Shown: one piece after another, positions 1-5,840 of the stretch
Numbering within the stretch: position 1 is the first letter of the stretch
How the letters are laid out: the number at the start of each line of letters is the position of its first letter
The notes under the pieces: generated by a model
The model's input: the letters and a program-made list of their open reading frames with translations, nothing else
The model's database searches: none
Told to the model about the DNA's origin: nothing
Assembly (NCBI GenBank): GCA_016193545.1
Contig: JACPSA010000075.1
Span: forward strand, 1-7,587
DNA from: Chloroflexota bacterium
GTDB lineage: Bacteria > Chloroflexota > Dehalococcoidia > Dehalococcoidales > UBA2162
Reading direction: 5' to 3'
Length of the DNA: 7,587 nucleotides
Program-made: the position numbers and the translations under genes

Positions 1-12
1 ACATTCATACCT

Positions 13-18
13 TGTCAA
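13..18 (-). promoter_or_regulatory. Possible -35 box of a leftward promoter
   Basis: The minus strand carries a perfect TTGACA here. With a normal 16-18 bp spacer the -10 box would fall just outside the window, so only half of the promoter can be seen. It would serve a leftward gene beyond the window edge. Confidence 0.25.
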
Positions 19-162
19 GAGTCTACATAAAGTTTTTTATTTAGTTGTTCTGGTTGTTTATTATCCACTTTGTCTAGTACAACGCAGAAACCACCAATTG
101 GTTATTAATTGCTTACCTCTTGCCAATTATTTTTCCCTCTCTCCTGAGCAGGTTGAATTAAC

Positions 163-258
163 GGGGTGTTTAAGAGGGGCGAAGCCCCTCTTCTAACCGT
201 TCTTCCCCCTTCCCCTTGAAAAGGGGAAGGGGTTAGGGGGATAGGGCTAATAAACTTC
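163..258. repeat. Palindromic GC-rich repeat, copy 1 (possibly truncated)
   Basis: It contains two strong hairpins. The first has a 9-bp perfect stem, AAGAGGGGC (172-180) with GCCCCTCTT (184-192), and a GAA loop. The second has a 12-bp perfect stem, CCCCTTCCCCTT (206-217) with AAGGGGAAGGGG (221-232), again with a GAA loop. The right end (TTAGGGGGATAGGG, 233-246) matches the right end of copy 3 near 5698-5711 and resembles copy 2. Compared with copy 3, the leftmost hairpin appears to be missing. Boundaries are approximate and no target duplication is evident. Confidence 0.7.
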
Positions 259-323
259 ATATTTGTCGCTATTATAATAGTCTATTGTTAAGATTTGATT
301 AAGATTAGCCCGGGAACTCTGAG

Positions 324-1730
324 CTACAGTTTCTTAACCATATAGTCCGCCTGCAGGTTGTAACCAAACTCGGTGCGGTAGTATTCACGGGCACCGACCC
401 CGCTCAGGACGGCTATTTGGTGCGCCTGGAACTCATGGATGGCAATTCTCTCCGCTTCAGCGAGTAATGCTTTGCCCAGGCCCTTATGCTGGGCGGCAGC
501 CGGGTCTCGCTGCTGCAGAGGTACTTCAGCACCGTAGATGTGCAACTCCCTGATTAAGGCTAGATTGCCTTTAGTGTCCTGTCCCGGCCTGGCGATAGGT
601 TTGGCTCGCCACCGACCCTCGCCACAGGTGGTTTGAATTCTCAGTCGCAATAAGCCGAATAGCGTCCCCTTCCCATCTTCATAGGATAAGAAGACTTCCC
701 GGCCGTCGGCGGCGGGATAATCCATTCTGACCAAGCCGGGTTCACCTGTTTCCCAGCCATCCTGCACCCGGTGCCCGTATTCCCGGCAGCGAATGCACTG
801 GCATTCCATGCTCATTCGTTTCATTCGTTCCTTAATTACATCCCGTAGCGAATCTCTTAAACCGCCGACGATAAATTTCGGCGGGATATCGCGCAGTACC
901 CGTGAGATTCGGACATATCTGGGCACAATAGACTTGATATCGACCACCAGTTGGGTCATGGTGTCAGCCGGATATGGCTGGTAACATCCGGTACGGTACC
1001 ACTTTTCCAGTTCAGTGCCGGCCACCACCATGGTGGGGTAAAGCTTCAAGCCGTCCGGCCGGAAGCGGTCGTCGCTGAATAGCTGACGGGATAGCTCCAG
1101 GTCTCTCTCCGGAGTTGAACCAGGCAAGCCCGGCATCCAGTGGTAGTGCACCTTAAAGCCATGTTCCCTGAGCAGCTTGGTGGCGTTAACAACATCGGCT
1201 ACTTTATGCCCTCTTCTGACCAACTGGTAGATGTTATCATCCAGAGTTTGCACGCCCAGCTCTACCCGGGTAGCGCCGAACTCAAGCATTCTGTCTATTT
1301 GTTCTTGTCGGCACCAGTCAGGCCTGGTTTCCAGGCACAGCCCGGTACAACGGTGGCTGGCGGTTTCATTAAGTTGCTTGGCTTCTGCCAGGGTGGCTGA
1401 TGGTGTGCCATTCAAAGCATCATAGCAGTCCTTGATAAACTGGTATTGATAATCCTCAGGATAAGCCAGGAAAGTACCCCCCATCACGATTAGTTCAATC
1501 TTATCGGTGGGGTGTCCCATTTCGGCTAGAATTTTCAGCCTTACGCTGACCTGCCTGCCGGCGTCATAGTCACAGCGCCTGGCGCGCAGCACTGCCGGCG
1601 ACTCCGGCGTATAGCTGCGCGGTGTCTCTGGATAGGTGGGACAATAGACGCACTGGCCGGGGCATCGCATCGGCCCGGTCATCACTGCTACCGGCGTCAC
1701 CCCGGATATTGTTCTGGCTAATTTCTTCAT
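324..1730 (-). CDS. elp3: Elp3-type tRNA U34 carboxymethyltransferase (radical SAM / GNAT)
   Basis: The 468-residue product matches stand-alone bacterial or archaeal Elp3, which uses SAM and acetyl-CoA to make 5-carboxymethyluridine at tRNA wobble position 34. An N-terminal radical-SAM domain carries the iron-sulfur motif CPGQCVYC (C23, C27, C30), followed by IVMGGTF (81-87), LCLETRPDW (131-139) and VELGVQT (156-162). A cysteine cluster C310-x-C312-x2-C315 fits the Elp3 zinc site. The C-terminal acetyltransferase domain has the acetyl-CoA loop QHKGLGK (414-420) and SGVGAREYYR (443-452). It is shorter at the N-terminus than the eukaryotic subunit, as in Dehalococcoides Elp3, whose crystal structure is known. 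ATG at 1730 is the only plausible start because an in-frame stop lies at 1755-1757. It is divergent from the transporter gene. Cytoplasmic. Confidence 0.93.
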   Translation of the reverse strand: MKKLARTISGVTPVAVMTGPMRCPGQCVYCPTYPETPRSYTPESPAVLRARRCDYDAGRQVSVRLKILAEMGHPTDKIELIVMGGTFLAYPEDYQYQFIKDCYDALNGTPSATLAEAKQLNETASHRCTGLCLETRPDWCRQEQIDRMLEFGATRVELGVQTLDDNIYQLVRRGHKVADVVNATKLLREHGFKVHYHWMPGLPGSTPERDLELSRQLFSDDRFRPDGLKLYPTMVVAGTELEKWYRTGCYQPYPADTMTQLVVDIKSIVPRYVRISRVLRDIPPKFIVGGLRDSLRDVIKERMKRMSMECQCIRCREYGHRVQDGWETGEPGLVRMDYPAADGREVFLSYEDGKGTLFGLLRLRIQTTCGEGRWRAKPIARPGQDTKGNLALIRELHIYGAEVPLQQRDPAAAQHKGLGKALLAEAERIAIHEFQAHQIAVLSGVGAREYYRTEFGYNLQADYMVKKL

Positions 1731-1756
1731 GTATACTGCCTTTAAGTGGTGGCATT

Positions 1757-1786
1757 AGTTTATCAGATTCAGGTTTATCGTGGCAA
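1757..1786 (-). promoter_or_regulatory. Possible elp3 promoter
   Basis: On the minus strand, TTGCCA (1781-1786) is followed after 18 bp by TAAACT (1757-1762). These match the sigma-70 -35 and -10 boxes at 5 of 6 and 4 of 6 positions. The predicted transcription start would give a leader of about 20 nt before the elp3 ATG. It lies between elp3 and repeat copy 2. Weak evidence by inspection only. Confidence 0.3.
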
Positions 1787-1819
1787 TTAAGTGTTTTTAG
1801 AGGTAGCGTTTTCTTTTAA

Positions 1820-1950
1820 TTGATAACAACCTATCCCTTCAGGGAGAATCCTGAAGGGTGAACCCCTGACCCCCTCTCCAAACAAAAAACCACAATCTTT
1901 CTCTAATGCCCAGTTTGGAGAGGGGGATAAAGAGGGTGAGGTTGAAGATG
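1820..1950. repeat. Palindromic GC-rich repeat, copy 2
   Basis: It fills much of the gap between the divergent elp3 and transporter genes. One hairpin pairs CCCTTCAGG (1835-1843) with CCTGAAGGG (1850-1858). A longer one pairs CCCCCTCTCCAAAC (1870-1883) with GTTTGGAGAGGGGG (1913-1926), a perfect 14-bp inverted repeat around a 29-base loop. Read outward, both ends resemble the shared end GGGGGTAGGGTTGG seen in copy 3: the left reads GGGATAGGTTG and the right GGGTGAGGTTG. Because it lies between two divergent genes it cannot be a shared terminator. Confidence 0.7.
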
Positions 1951-2000
1951 ACTTTGAGTAATCAACCAAAATGGAACGTTACCTTTTTAGATGGTTTGTT

Positions 2001-2006
2001 GAGGAG
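2001..2006 (+). promoter_or_regulatory. Ribosome binding site pointing to an ATC start
   Basis: GAGGAG is followed by 8 bases and then the codon ATC at 2015-2017, the ideal distance for initiation. No ATG, GTG or TTG occurs in this frame between the upstream stop (2000-2002) and GTG at 2069, and that GTG has no ribosome binding site of its own. This decides the start proposed for the transporter. Confidence 0.55.
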
Positions 2007-2014
2007 ACAATAAC

Positions 2015-3283
2015 ATCGAGAAGCCGCAACCAGCTAGAAAGCCCAAGGTCTTTTACGGTTACTGGGTAGTGGTAGCCGCATTTTCCTGCGTTTTTGTCAA
2101 CTCCGGGGTTGGCTTTTTTGCCTTTAGCTTGTTTGTTAGACCTCTCCAGGAAGACCTGGGTTGGACTAGAGGCGGGATAATGGCTGCCTACACTATTTAT
2201 TCTCTGCTTTCGGGTGCGGCTTCCCCTTTCATCGGGCGGGTGATTGACCGCTACGCCGCCAGTAAAGTCATCAGTGTCGGTGCTTTTATCTCCGGCCTTG
2301 GTTTCGTCTTACTTAGTCTGATGAGTAACCTCTGGCATTTTTACGGAAGTTATATCGTTATTGCCGTGGGGATGACAGCTATGGGGACGATTCCGACAAC
2401 TATGGTAGTGTCCAATTGGTTCCAAAAGCGGAGAGGCACCGTCATCGGTATCATGTCCACTGGGATGGGTGCCGGTGGGGTTGTTCTGACGCCATTGATT
2501 GGCGGCTACCTTATCCCTGGCTTTAGCTGGAGGATTGCTTATCTGGTACTGGCGGTGCTCACCTGGCTAATGGTTATCCCTTTAGCCTTGCTAGTAATTA
2601 AAACCAGGCCGGCGGATATCGGGCTCTACCCCGACGGAGTAGCCGACCCGGAAGTGGTGGTTGAGGCAAAGACAGTGCTGACAACACCCGGTGGGTTAAC
2701 TCTAAAAATGGCATTGGCTACCCCGGCCTTCTGGCTGATTGCTCTCTCATCTCTAGCCAGTGGTTTTAGTCTGGTTGGGATTCTGATGAGTCAGGTTCCT
2801 TATCTGGAGGATATCGGTTTTCCGGTGGCCATAGCGGCCGGTACCTTAGGTGGTGTTAGCCTGGTCAGTCTGGGGGGTAGAGTAGGCTTTGGTTGGCTTT
2901 GTGACCGGATACCGGCAAAATACGCTTGTTGCATCGGTATCGGTATTCAAGTAGCCAGCCTTATTGTATTGATGAATGTGCAGTCGACATCATCCCTGGC
3001 GATAATCTGGCTCTATGTTATCATTCTAGGATTATGTGTTGGCAGCTGGCTACCGGTGATGGCGATGCTGGTCAGCGATAACTTTGGTTTTGTTTCTTAT
3101 GGTGCCATCTTCGGCATAATAATGTTTGTCCAGAGCATAGGGGTGGCTCTGGGCCCGATTGTCGCCGGGTACATGTATGATAGTATGAATACCTATTACT
3201 GGGCTTTCATTACCTTCCTTATTCTATATGCGGTATCGGCACTGTCCGTTCTGGCAGTGCGCCGACCTAAATCGTTTTTGTGA
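2015..3283 (+). CDS. MFS transporter, OFA/monocarboxylate-like
   Basis: This is a membrane protein of 422 residues (404 if counted from GTG at 2069) with about 12 hydrophobic segments, a length typical of the major facilitator superfamily. A motif-A loop, GRVIDRYAASK (74-84), lies between helices 2 and 3, and its second-half counterpart GRVGFGWLCDR (288-298) between helices 8 and 9. NWFQKRRG (134-141) and a hydrophilic central loop (about 198-230) fit the OFA/monocarboxylate branch. The substrate cannot be told; a small organic anion is a guess. The coding frame continues upstream of GTG 2069 with KPKVFYGYWVV, an N-terminal pattern usual in this family, back to an ATC after a good GAGGAG. I therefore place the start at 2015; an annotation from 2069 would cut the first helix. 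The stop lies 4 bases before the methyltransferase gene, implying co-transcription. Confidence 0.85.
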   Translation: MEKPQPARKPKVFYGYWVVVAAFSCVFVNSGVGFFAFSLFVRPLQEDLGWTRGGIMAAYTIYSLLSGAASPFIGRVIDRYAASKVISVGAFISGLGFVLLSLMSNLWHFYGSYIVIAVGMTAMGTIPTTMVVSNWFQKRRGTVIGIMSTGMGAGGVVLTPLIGGYLIPGFSWRIAYLVLAVLTWLMVIPLALLVIKTRPADIGLYPDGVADPEVVVEAKTVLTTPGGLTLKMALATPAFWLIALSSLASGFSLVGILMSQVPYLEDIGFPVAIAAGTLGGVSLVSLGGRVGFGWLCDRIPAKYACCIGIGIQVASLIVLMNVQSTSSLAIIWLYVIILGLCVGSWLPVMAMLVSDNFGFVSYGAIFGIIMFVQSIGVALGPIVAGYMYDSMNTYYWAFITFLILYAVSALSVLAVRRPKSFL

Positions 3284-3287
3284 TTTT

Positions 3288-3971
3288 ATGATGAAGAGGA
3301 TAAGAAGGGATGGGGTGACCAGCGATATATTTGACCAGATAGCCCCGGGCTGGTATAACTTTAGACACTGGACGATATTCCGCAGTGAACTGGAGGTGCT
3401 GGCACGGCGCTGGCAAAACGGTAGACTGCTTAACATCGGCTGTGCCCATGGGCCTGATTTTCTGCCCTTCCGACAAGGATTCACCTTGCATGGCATCGAC
3501 TTTTCCACCGAGATGCTGGCTCTGGCTAGAAAGTACTCCCGGAAATTTGATTTTACTGTCAGCCTGGCTCGGGCTGATGCCAGTTATCTGCCTTATCAGG
3601 CTGAGGTCTTCGACTGGGTAATCTCAGTAGCGACCTACCATCATATCAGGGGGGAAAAGGAGAGGCAGGCGGCACTGGATGAGCTGAGGCGGGTGTTAAA
3701 GCCGGGTGGTGAAGCCTTTATTACCGTGTGGAACCGCTGGCAGCCCCGGTTCTGGTTGAGCGGCAAGGAGGTAGCTGTGCCCTGGAGGACCGGTGGTAAG
3801 ACGCTATACCGTTATTACTATTTGTTCTCCTACCCTGAGCTGGAGAGGCTGGTGAAACGGGCTGGTCTCAGCGTGCTGAAGGCTTTTCCGGAGAGCACCT
3901 GCCGTCTGCCGGTAAAGTTCTTTTCCCGAAATATCTGCTTGCTGGTGAAGAAGGGCGACAGTATCGGTTAA
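3288..3971 (+). CDS. Class I SAM methyltransferase, Trm9/ALKBH8-like
   Basis: The 227-residue cytoplasmic protein has a Rossmann-type methyltransferase fold: SAM motif I LLNIGCAHG (47-55, where Ala53 replaces the usual Gly), an acidic ribose-binding position in GIDFS (69-73), and motif IV DWVISVATYHHI (109-120). LRRVLKPGG (133-141) follows. The C-terminal part has VPWR (164-167), YRYYYLFSYPEL (174-185) and a final RNICLLVKK (214-222). These resemble the VPW, RYYHxFxxxEL and NWxVI blocks of Trm9 and ALKBH8, which methylate cm5U34 in tRNA to the methyl ester mcm5U. General type is certain; the tRNA role is my inference, supported by Elp3 nearby. An ATG at 3228 would add 20 residues inside the transporter gene and looks spurious. 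No clear ribosome binding site is seen before ATG 3288 or 3291, so translation may be coupled to the transporter. Confidence 0.85.
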   Translation: MMKRIRRDGVTSDIFDQIAPGWYNFRHWTIFRSELEVLARRWQNGRLLNIGCAHGPDFLPFRQGFTLHGIDFSTEMLALARKYSRKFDFTVSLARADASYLPYQAEVFDWVISVATYHHIRGEKERQAALDELRRVLKPGGEAFITVWNRWQPRFWLSGKEVAVPWRTGGKTLYRYYYLFSYPELERLVKRAGLSVLKAFPESTCRLPVKFFSRNICLLVKKGDSIG

Positions 3972-3989
3972 AGCAGGTAAACAATTTTA

Positions 3990-4019
3990 TTGACAAGTTT
4001 AGCCACCTGGGGCTAGGAT
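3990..4019 (+). promoter_or_regulatory. Likely sigma-70 promoter of the tautomerase unit
   Basis: A perfect TTGACA (3990-3995) is followed after 18 bp by TAGGAT (4014-4019), which matches 4 of 6 bases of the -10 consensus. Transcription would start near 4026, about 30 bases before the tautomerase ATG. It lies just after the methyltransferase stop and so marks a new transcription unit. No hairpin terminator is seen between the two units. Confidence 0.5.
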
Positions 4020-4054
4020 GAGGTATCCGACACAATGTAAGAAGGAGGGATATT

Positions 4055-4237
4055 ATGCCAGTAATTACCGTTGAATTATGGGAAGGACGCACTGTTGCAC
4101 AAAGGAAGGAAATTGTAGAAGAGATGACGGCGGTCTTCACAAAAAGGGGTATGCCGCCGCAGGCAGTTATCGTTATCCTCAAGGACAACCCCAAACACAA
4201 CTATGCAGTCGGGGGGAAGCTATCTTCAGAACCATAG
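4055..4237 (+). CDS. 4-oxalocrotonate tautomerase-family protein
   Basis: The 60-residue protein has the size and pattern of the 4-OT tautomerase superfamily, small enzymes that assemble as hexamers and use an N-terminal proline, exposed after Met removal, as catalytic base. Proline directly follows the initiator Met, and Arg at mature position 11 (in LWEGR) matches Arg11 of 4-oxalocrotonate tautomerase. The C-terminal NYAVGGKL (mature 48-55) matches the usual GIGG segment. The position equivalent to Arg39 of the classical enzyme falls in VIVIL and appears to be Ile, so substrate use probably differs. A very strong AAGGAGGG (4042-4049) precedes ATG by 5 bases. The gene is probably co-transcribed with the next one, 57 bases downstream. 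The physiological substrate is unknown. Confidence 0.85.
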   Translation: MPVITVELWEGRTVAQRKEIVEEMTAVFTKRGMPPQAVIVILKDNPKHNYAVGGKLSSEP

Positions 4238-4294
4238 TCTAACGGGGTATCGCTTCAGGGACGTTCCGCTGTTAATCAGGGTAAGGAGAGAGGC

Positions 4295-4783
4295 ATGGAT
4301 TTTGGTGCCATCAAGGAAAATATTCCGGTTATTTTGCTGGCAATCGGGCTGCTGGTGTTGCAGCTATTCCTGAGGCGGGGGATTAAACCGCGGACAGCAC
4401 CACTGCAAATCGTCCAGGGTCTACTGTCTGAAGTAAGGCTAAATCAGGCGCTGGCAGAAGCTTATAACTTTCAGAAGAAACCGAAAAAGTTTGAGATGGT
4501 TAGCTGGCAGAGGAATAAGGGCAAACTTGATTTTCTAAGCCAGTCATTGCAGACTGCCCTGTCTGATACTTTTACAATGGTTGAAGATTTTAACCAGCAG
4601 ATAGAGGCGGCGAAAAAGTACAAGTCAGTTAACTATATGGTTAATGTTAACCTGGATAAACTGAAAGAGCCGTTAGCCAGGAGCCGGCAGGGACTTGAGG
4701 AGTGGCTCATGGCTAAGGCAGGTACTAAGGAGTCTTCTCCGAAAATTCCCGGCATACTGGATGATTGGCTGGGGAAAGGTTAA
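4295..4783 (+). CDS. Small membrane-anchored protein of unknown function
   Basis: I do not recognise this 162-residue protein. One hydrophobic segment near the N-terminus (about 9-26) is followed by a positively charged LRRGIKPR (26-33), which predicts a single membrane anchor with the bulk of the protein in the cytoplasm. The rest is rich in Lys, Glu, Gln and Leu and looks mostly helical, possibly coiled-coil around 35-60 and 76-140, with a short hydrophobic tail, GILDDWLG (153-160). There are no cysteines and no obvious catalytic motif. AAGGAGAG (4283-4290) precedes ATG by 4 bases, supporting the start and a real gene. It probably shares a transcript with the tautomerase gene. It ends tail to tail with rimI, sharing a TTAA tetramer as both stop codons. 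Confidence 0.75.
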   Translation: MDFGAIKENIPVILLAIGLLVLQLFLRRGIKPRTAPLQIVQGLLSEVRLNQALAEAYNFQKKPKKFEMVSWQRNKGKLDFLSQSLQTALSDTFTMVEDFNQQIEAAKKYKSVNYMVNVNLDKLKEPLARSRQGLEEWLMAKAGTKESSPKIPGILDDWLGKG

Positions 4784-5445
4784 CAGACAAGCTGAGAGGG
4801 AGCGTTTTTTCTGTAATAAGCCTGTTTCAGGTGCTGCAGGCGTGCCTGGAATGCGGCCGAGGTAATATCCTGGGTGGACATCAAAATGCCGTCCTCTCTA
4901 TTATCAGTGTAATAACCACGGCGGATGCCTACCTGGGTGAAACCATACTTGGTATAGAGACTCTGGGCAATAGCGTTCGAGGCACGGACCTCCAGGGTAG
5001 CCATGTGTGCCTTTAGCTCTTTAGCCCGGTCGAGAACGGATATCATTAACAGTTCGCCGATACTCTGGTGGCGGTGTGCTTCCCGTACGGCGATGCTAGT
5101 GATGTGAGCCTCATTAGCGATAACCCAGAAGCCGGCAAAACCGGTAATATCTTCTGCGCTGGTTGGGGGCAATTCATTGTTGACGAAGTGGCGGCGGCGA
5201 AACAGGTTGATTAGTCGGGCTGACAGCCCGGTTGAGTTGTTTCCGGAAGGAGCCTCCAGGTTAACCGGATTACTGCTATTTTCCGCTTTATCGCAGGCGA
5301 CAATGTAATGAGCTACCTTGTTCCGTAACTCATAGTGAAAGTCAGGTGGTGGCAGTTGAGTGGAGAAGGCTTCACGGTCAATTTTGGCTACCTGAGCAAT
5401 ATCCTCCTGGCGCATCGAACGCACATAGCAAACCAAGTTTTTCAT
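4780..5445 (-). CDS. rimI: RimI-like protein N-alpha-acetyltransferase (GNAT)
   Basis: This GNAT-fold protein resembles RimI, which acetylates the N-terminal alanine of ribosomal protein S18 and, in some lineages, other protein N-termini. From ATG at 5445 it has 221 residues. VRSMRQEDIAQVAKIDREAF (8-27) is the usual RimI opening. EAHITSIAV (112-120) and LEVRASNAIAQSLYTKYGF (151-169) follow; Glu152 and Tyr164 match the catalytic pair of E. coli RimI. Two oddities stand out. A hydrophilic insertion of about 45 residues (near 52-99) makes it longer than E. coli RimI (148). The acetyl-CoA loop, normally RGRGIG, reads RHQSIG (125-130), losing a conserved Gly. ATG at 5487 would add 14 residues of no familiar sequence; both starts have poor ribosome binding sites. 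It overlaps the preceding plus-strand gene by 4 bases at their 3' ends. Confidence 0.85.
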   Translation of the reverse strand: MKNLVCYVRSMRQEDIAQVAKIDREAFSTQLPPPDFHYELRNKVAHYIVACDKAENSSNPVNLEAPSGNNSTGLSARLINLFRRRHFVNNELPPTSAEDITGFAGFWVIANEAHITSIAVREAHRHQSIGELLMISVLDRAKELKAHMATLEVRASNAIAQSLYTKYGFTQVGIRRGYYTDNREDGILMSTQDITSAAFQARLQHLKQAYYRKNAPSQLVC

Positions 5446-5514
5446 CCCCCAGAAATGAGCGTTGACCCTGGAATTATTGTAGCACATTGCCTGCTACCAG
5501 TAATAACCCGCTTT

Positions 5515-5522
5515 ATTTTATA
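5515..5522 (-). promoter_or_regulatory. Possible -10 box for rimI
   Basis: The minus strand reads TATAAAAT here, containing TAAAAT (5 of 6 to consensus). I find no good -35 box at the right distance, so this is a weak call. It lies 30-70 bases upstream of the candidate rimI starts. Confidence 0.2.
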
Positions 5523-5593
5523 CTGACATCCAATTCAAAGGTCTGTACTGGTTTATATGATTGGTGACACTTCTTCATTCAGCAAACCTTTGA

Positions 5594-5722
5594 GTGACCT
5601 CACCCCCTAACCCCCTCTCCTGGTAGGAGAGGGGGAATAAGTAGGAAGGGGGGCTACGCCCCCTAAAAACCTCTCCCCTTCCCCTCTGGGGAAGGGGATT
5701 AAGGGGGTAGGGTTGGTAACTC
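5594..5722. repeat. Palindromic GC-rich repeat, copy 3 (most complete)
   Basis: Three hairpins stand in a row. CCCCCTCTCC (5611-5620) pairs with GGAGAGGGGG (5626-5635) around TGGTA. GGGGGC (5649-5654) pairs with GCCCCC (5658-5663) around TAC. CCCCTTCCCC (5675-5684) pairs with GGGGAAGGGG (5688-5697) around TCT. Both ends read outward as the same pattern: the left gives GGTTAGGGGGTGAGGT and the right GATTAAGGGGGTAGGGTT, so the element has imperfect terminal inverted repeats. Copies 1 and 2 share these ends. No coding capacity and no clear target duplication. Confidence 0.75.
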
Positions 5723-5812
5723 GCTATAAGAAACTGTAACAGTCTGAGCCTGAGATGTGTCACTGGTCTATCTGAACTAACTCAATGTCTATCTTTTTGC
5801 CATTTCGTTCGT

Positions 5813-5840
5813 TATACTATATGCACAGGGTAACGCCCTG
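5813..5840 (+). promoter_or_regulatory. Possible sigma factor gene promoter and operator
   Basis: TATACT (5813-5818) is 5 of 6 to the -10 consensus, but no matching -35 box is seen, which could mean an activator or an alternative sigma factor. Just downstream, CAGGG (5826-5830) and CCCTG (5836-5840) form a small inverted repeat near the expected transcription start. This might be an operator or a leader hairpin. The call is tentative. Confidence 0.3.

Larger units (their letters stand above)
1..323. other. Intergenic region left of elp3, no gene seen
   Basis: No convincing coding region is visible on either strand. The first 160 bases are AT-rich and contain the 10-bp palindrome ACCAATTGGT at 93-102, which could be an operator but has no supporting context. 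The rest is occupied by repeat copy 1. The elp3 stop codon lies at the right edge, so this is the 3' flank of elp3. The hairpins here lack a following U-run on the minus strand, so I see no canonical terminator for elp3. Confidence 0.6.

Noticed and set aside
172..232. Hairpins as an elp3 terminator
   Set aside because: On the minus strand neither hairpin is followed by a U-run, and the same structures recur between divergent genes elsewhere in the window.
163..258. CRISPR array or tandem repeat
   Set aside because: The short inverted repeats have no regular spacer pattern and occur as dispersed single elements.
1787..1969. Minus-strand open frame through repeat copy 2
   Set aside because: It is a translation of the palindromic repeat (PSLSPSPNW and similar) with no ribosome binding site.
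1948..2013. Short plus-strand frame of 21 codons before the transporter
   Set aside because: It has no ribosome binding site, starts at the edge of the repeat and has no recognisable sequence.
3228..3287. Upstream ATG (3228) for the methyltransferase, adding 20 residues
   Set aside because: The extension lies wholly inside the transporter gene in another frame, has a composition unlike the family (MRYRHCPFWQCADLN), and a better-placed ATG follows 4 bases after the transporter stop.
3868..4200. Minus-strand open frame opposite the methyltransferase end and tautomerase
   Set aside because: It is a shadow of two well-supported plus-strand genes and has no start signal or family pattern.
5446..5487. 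Longer rimI start at ATG 5487
   Set aside because: It adds 14 residues (MCYNNSRVNAHFWG) with no family similarity; RimI proteins usually begin a few residues before the VRxMxxxDI segment, which fits ATG 5445. Not excluded, since neither start has a good ribosome binding site.
5575..5763. Minus-strand open frame through repeat copy 3
   Set aside because: It is Pro/Arg/Gly-rich only because of the C- and G-runs of the repeat, and it resembles translated repeats rather than a protein.
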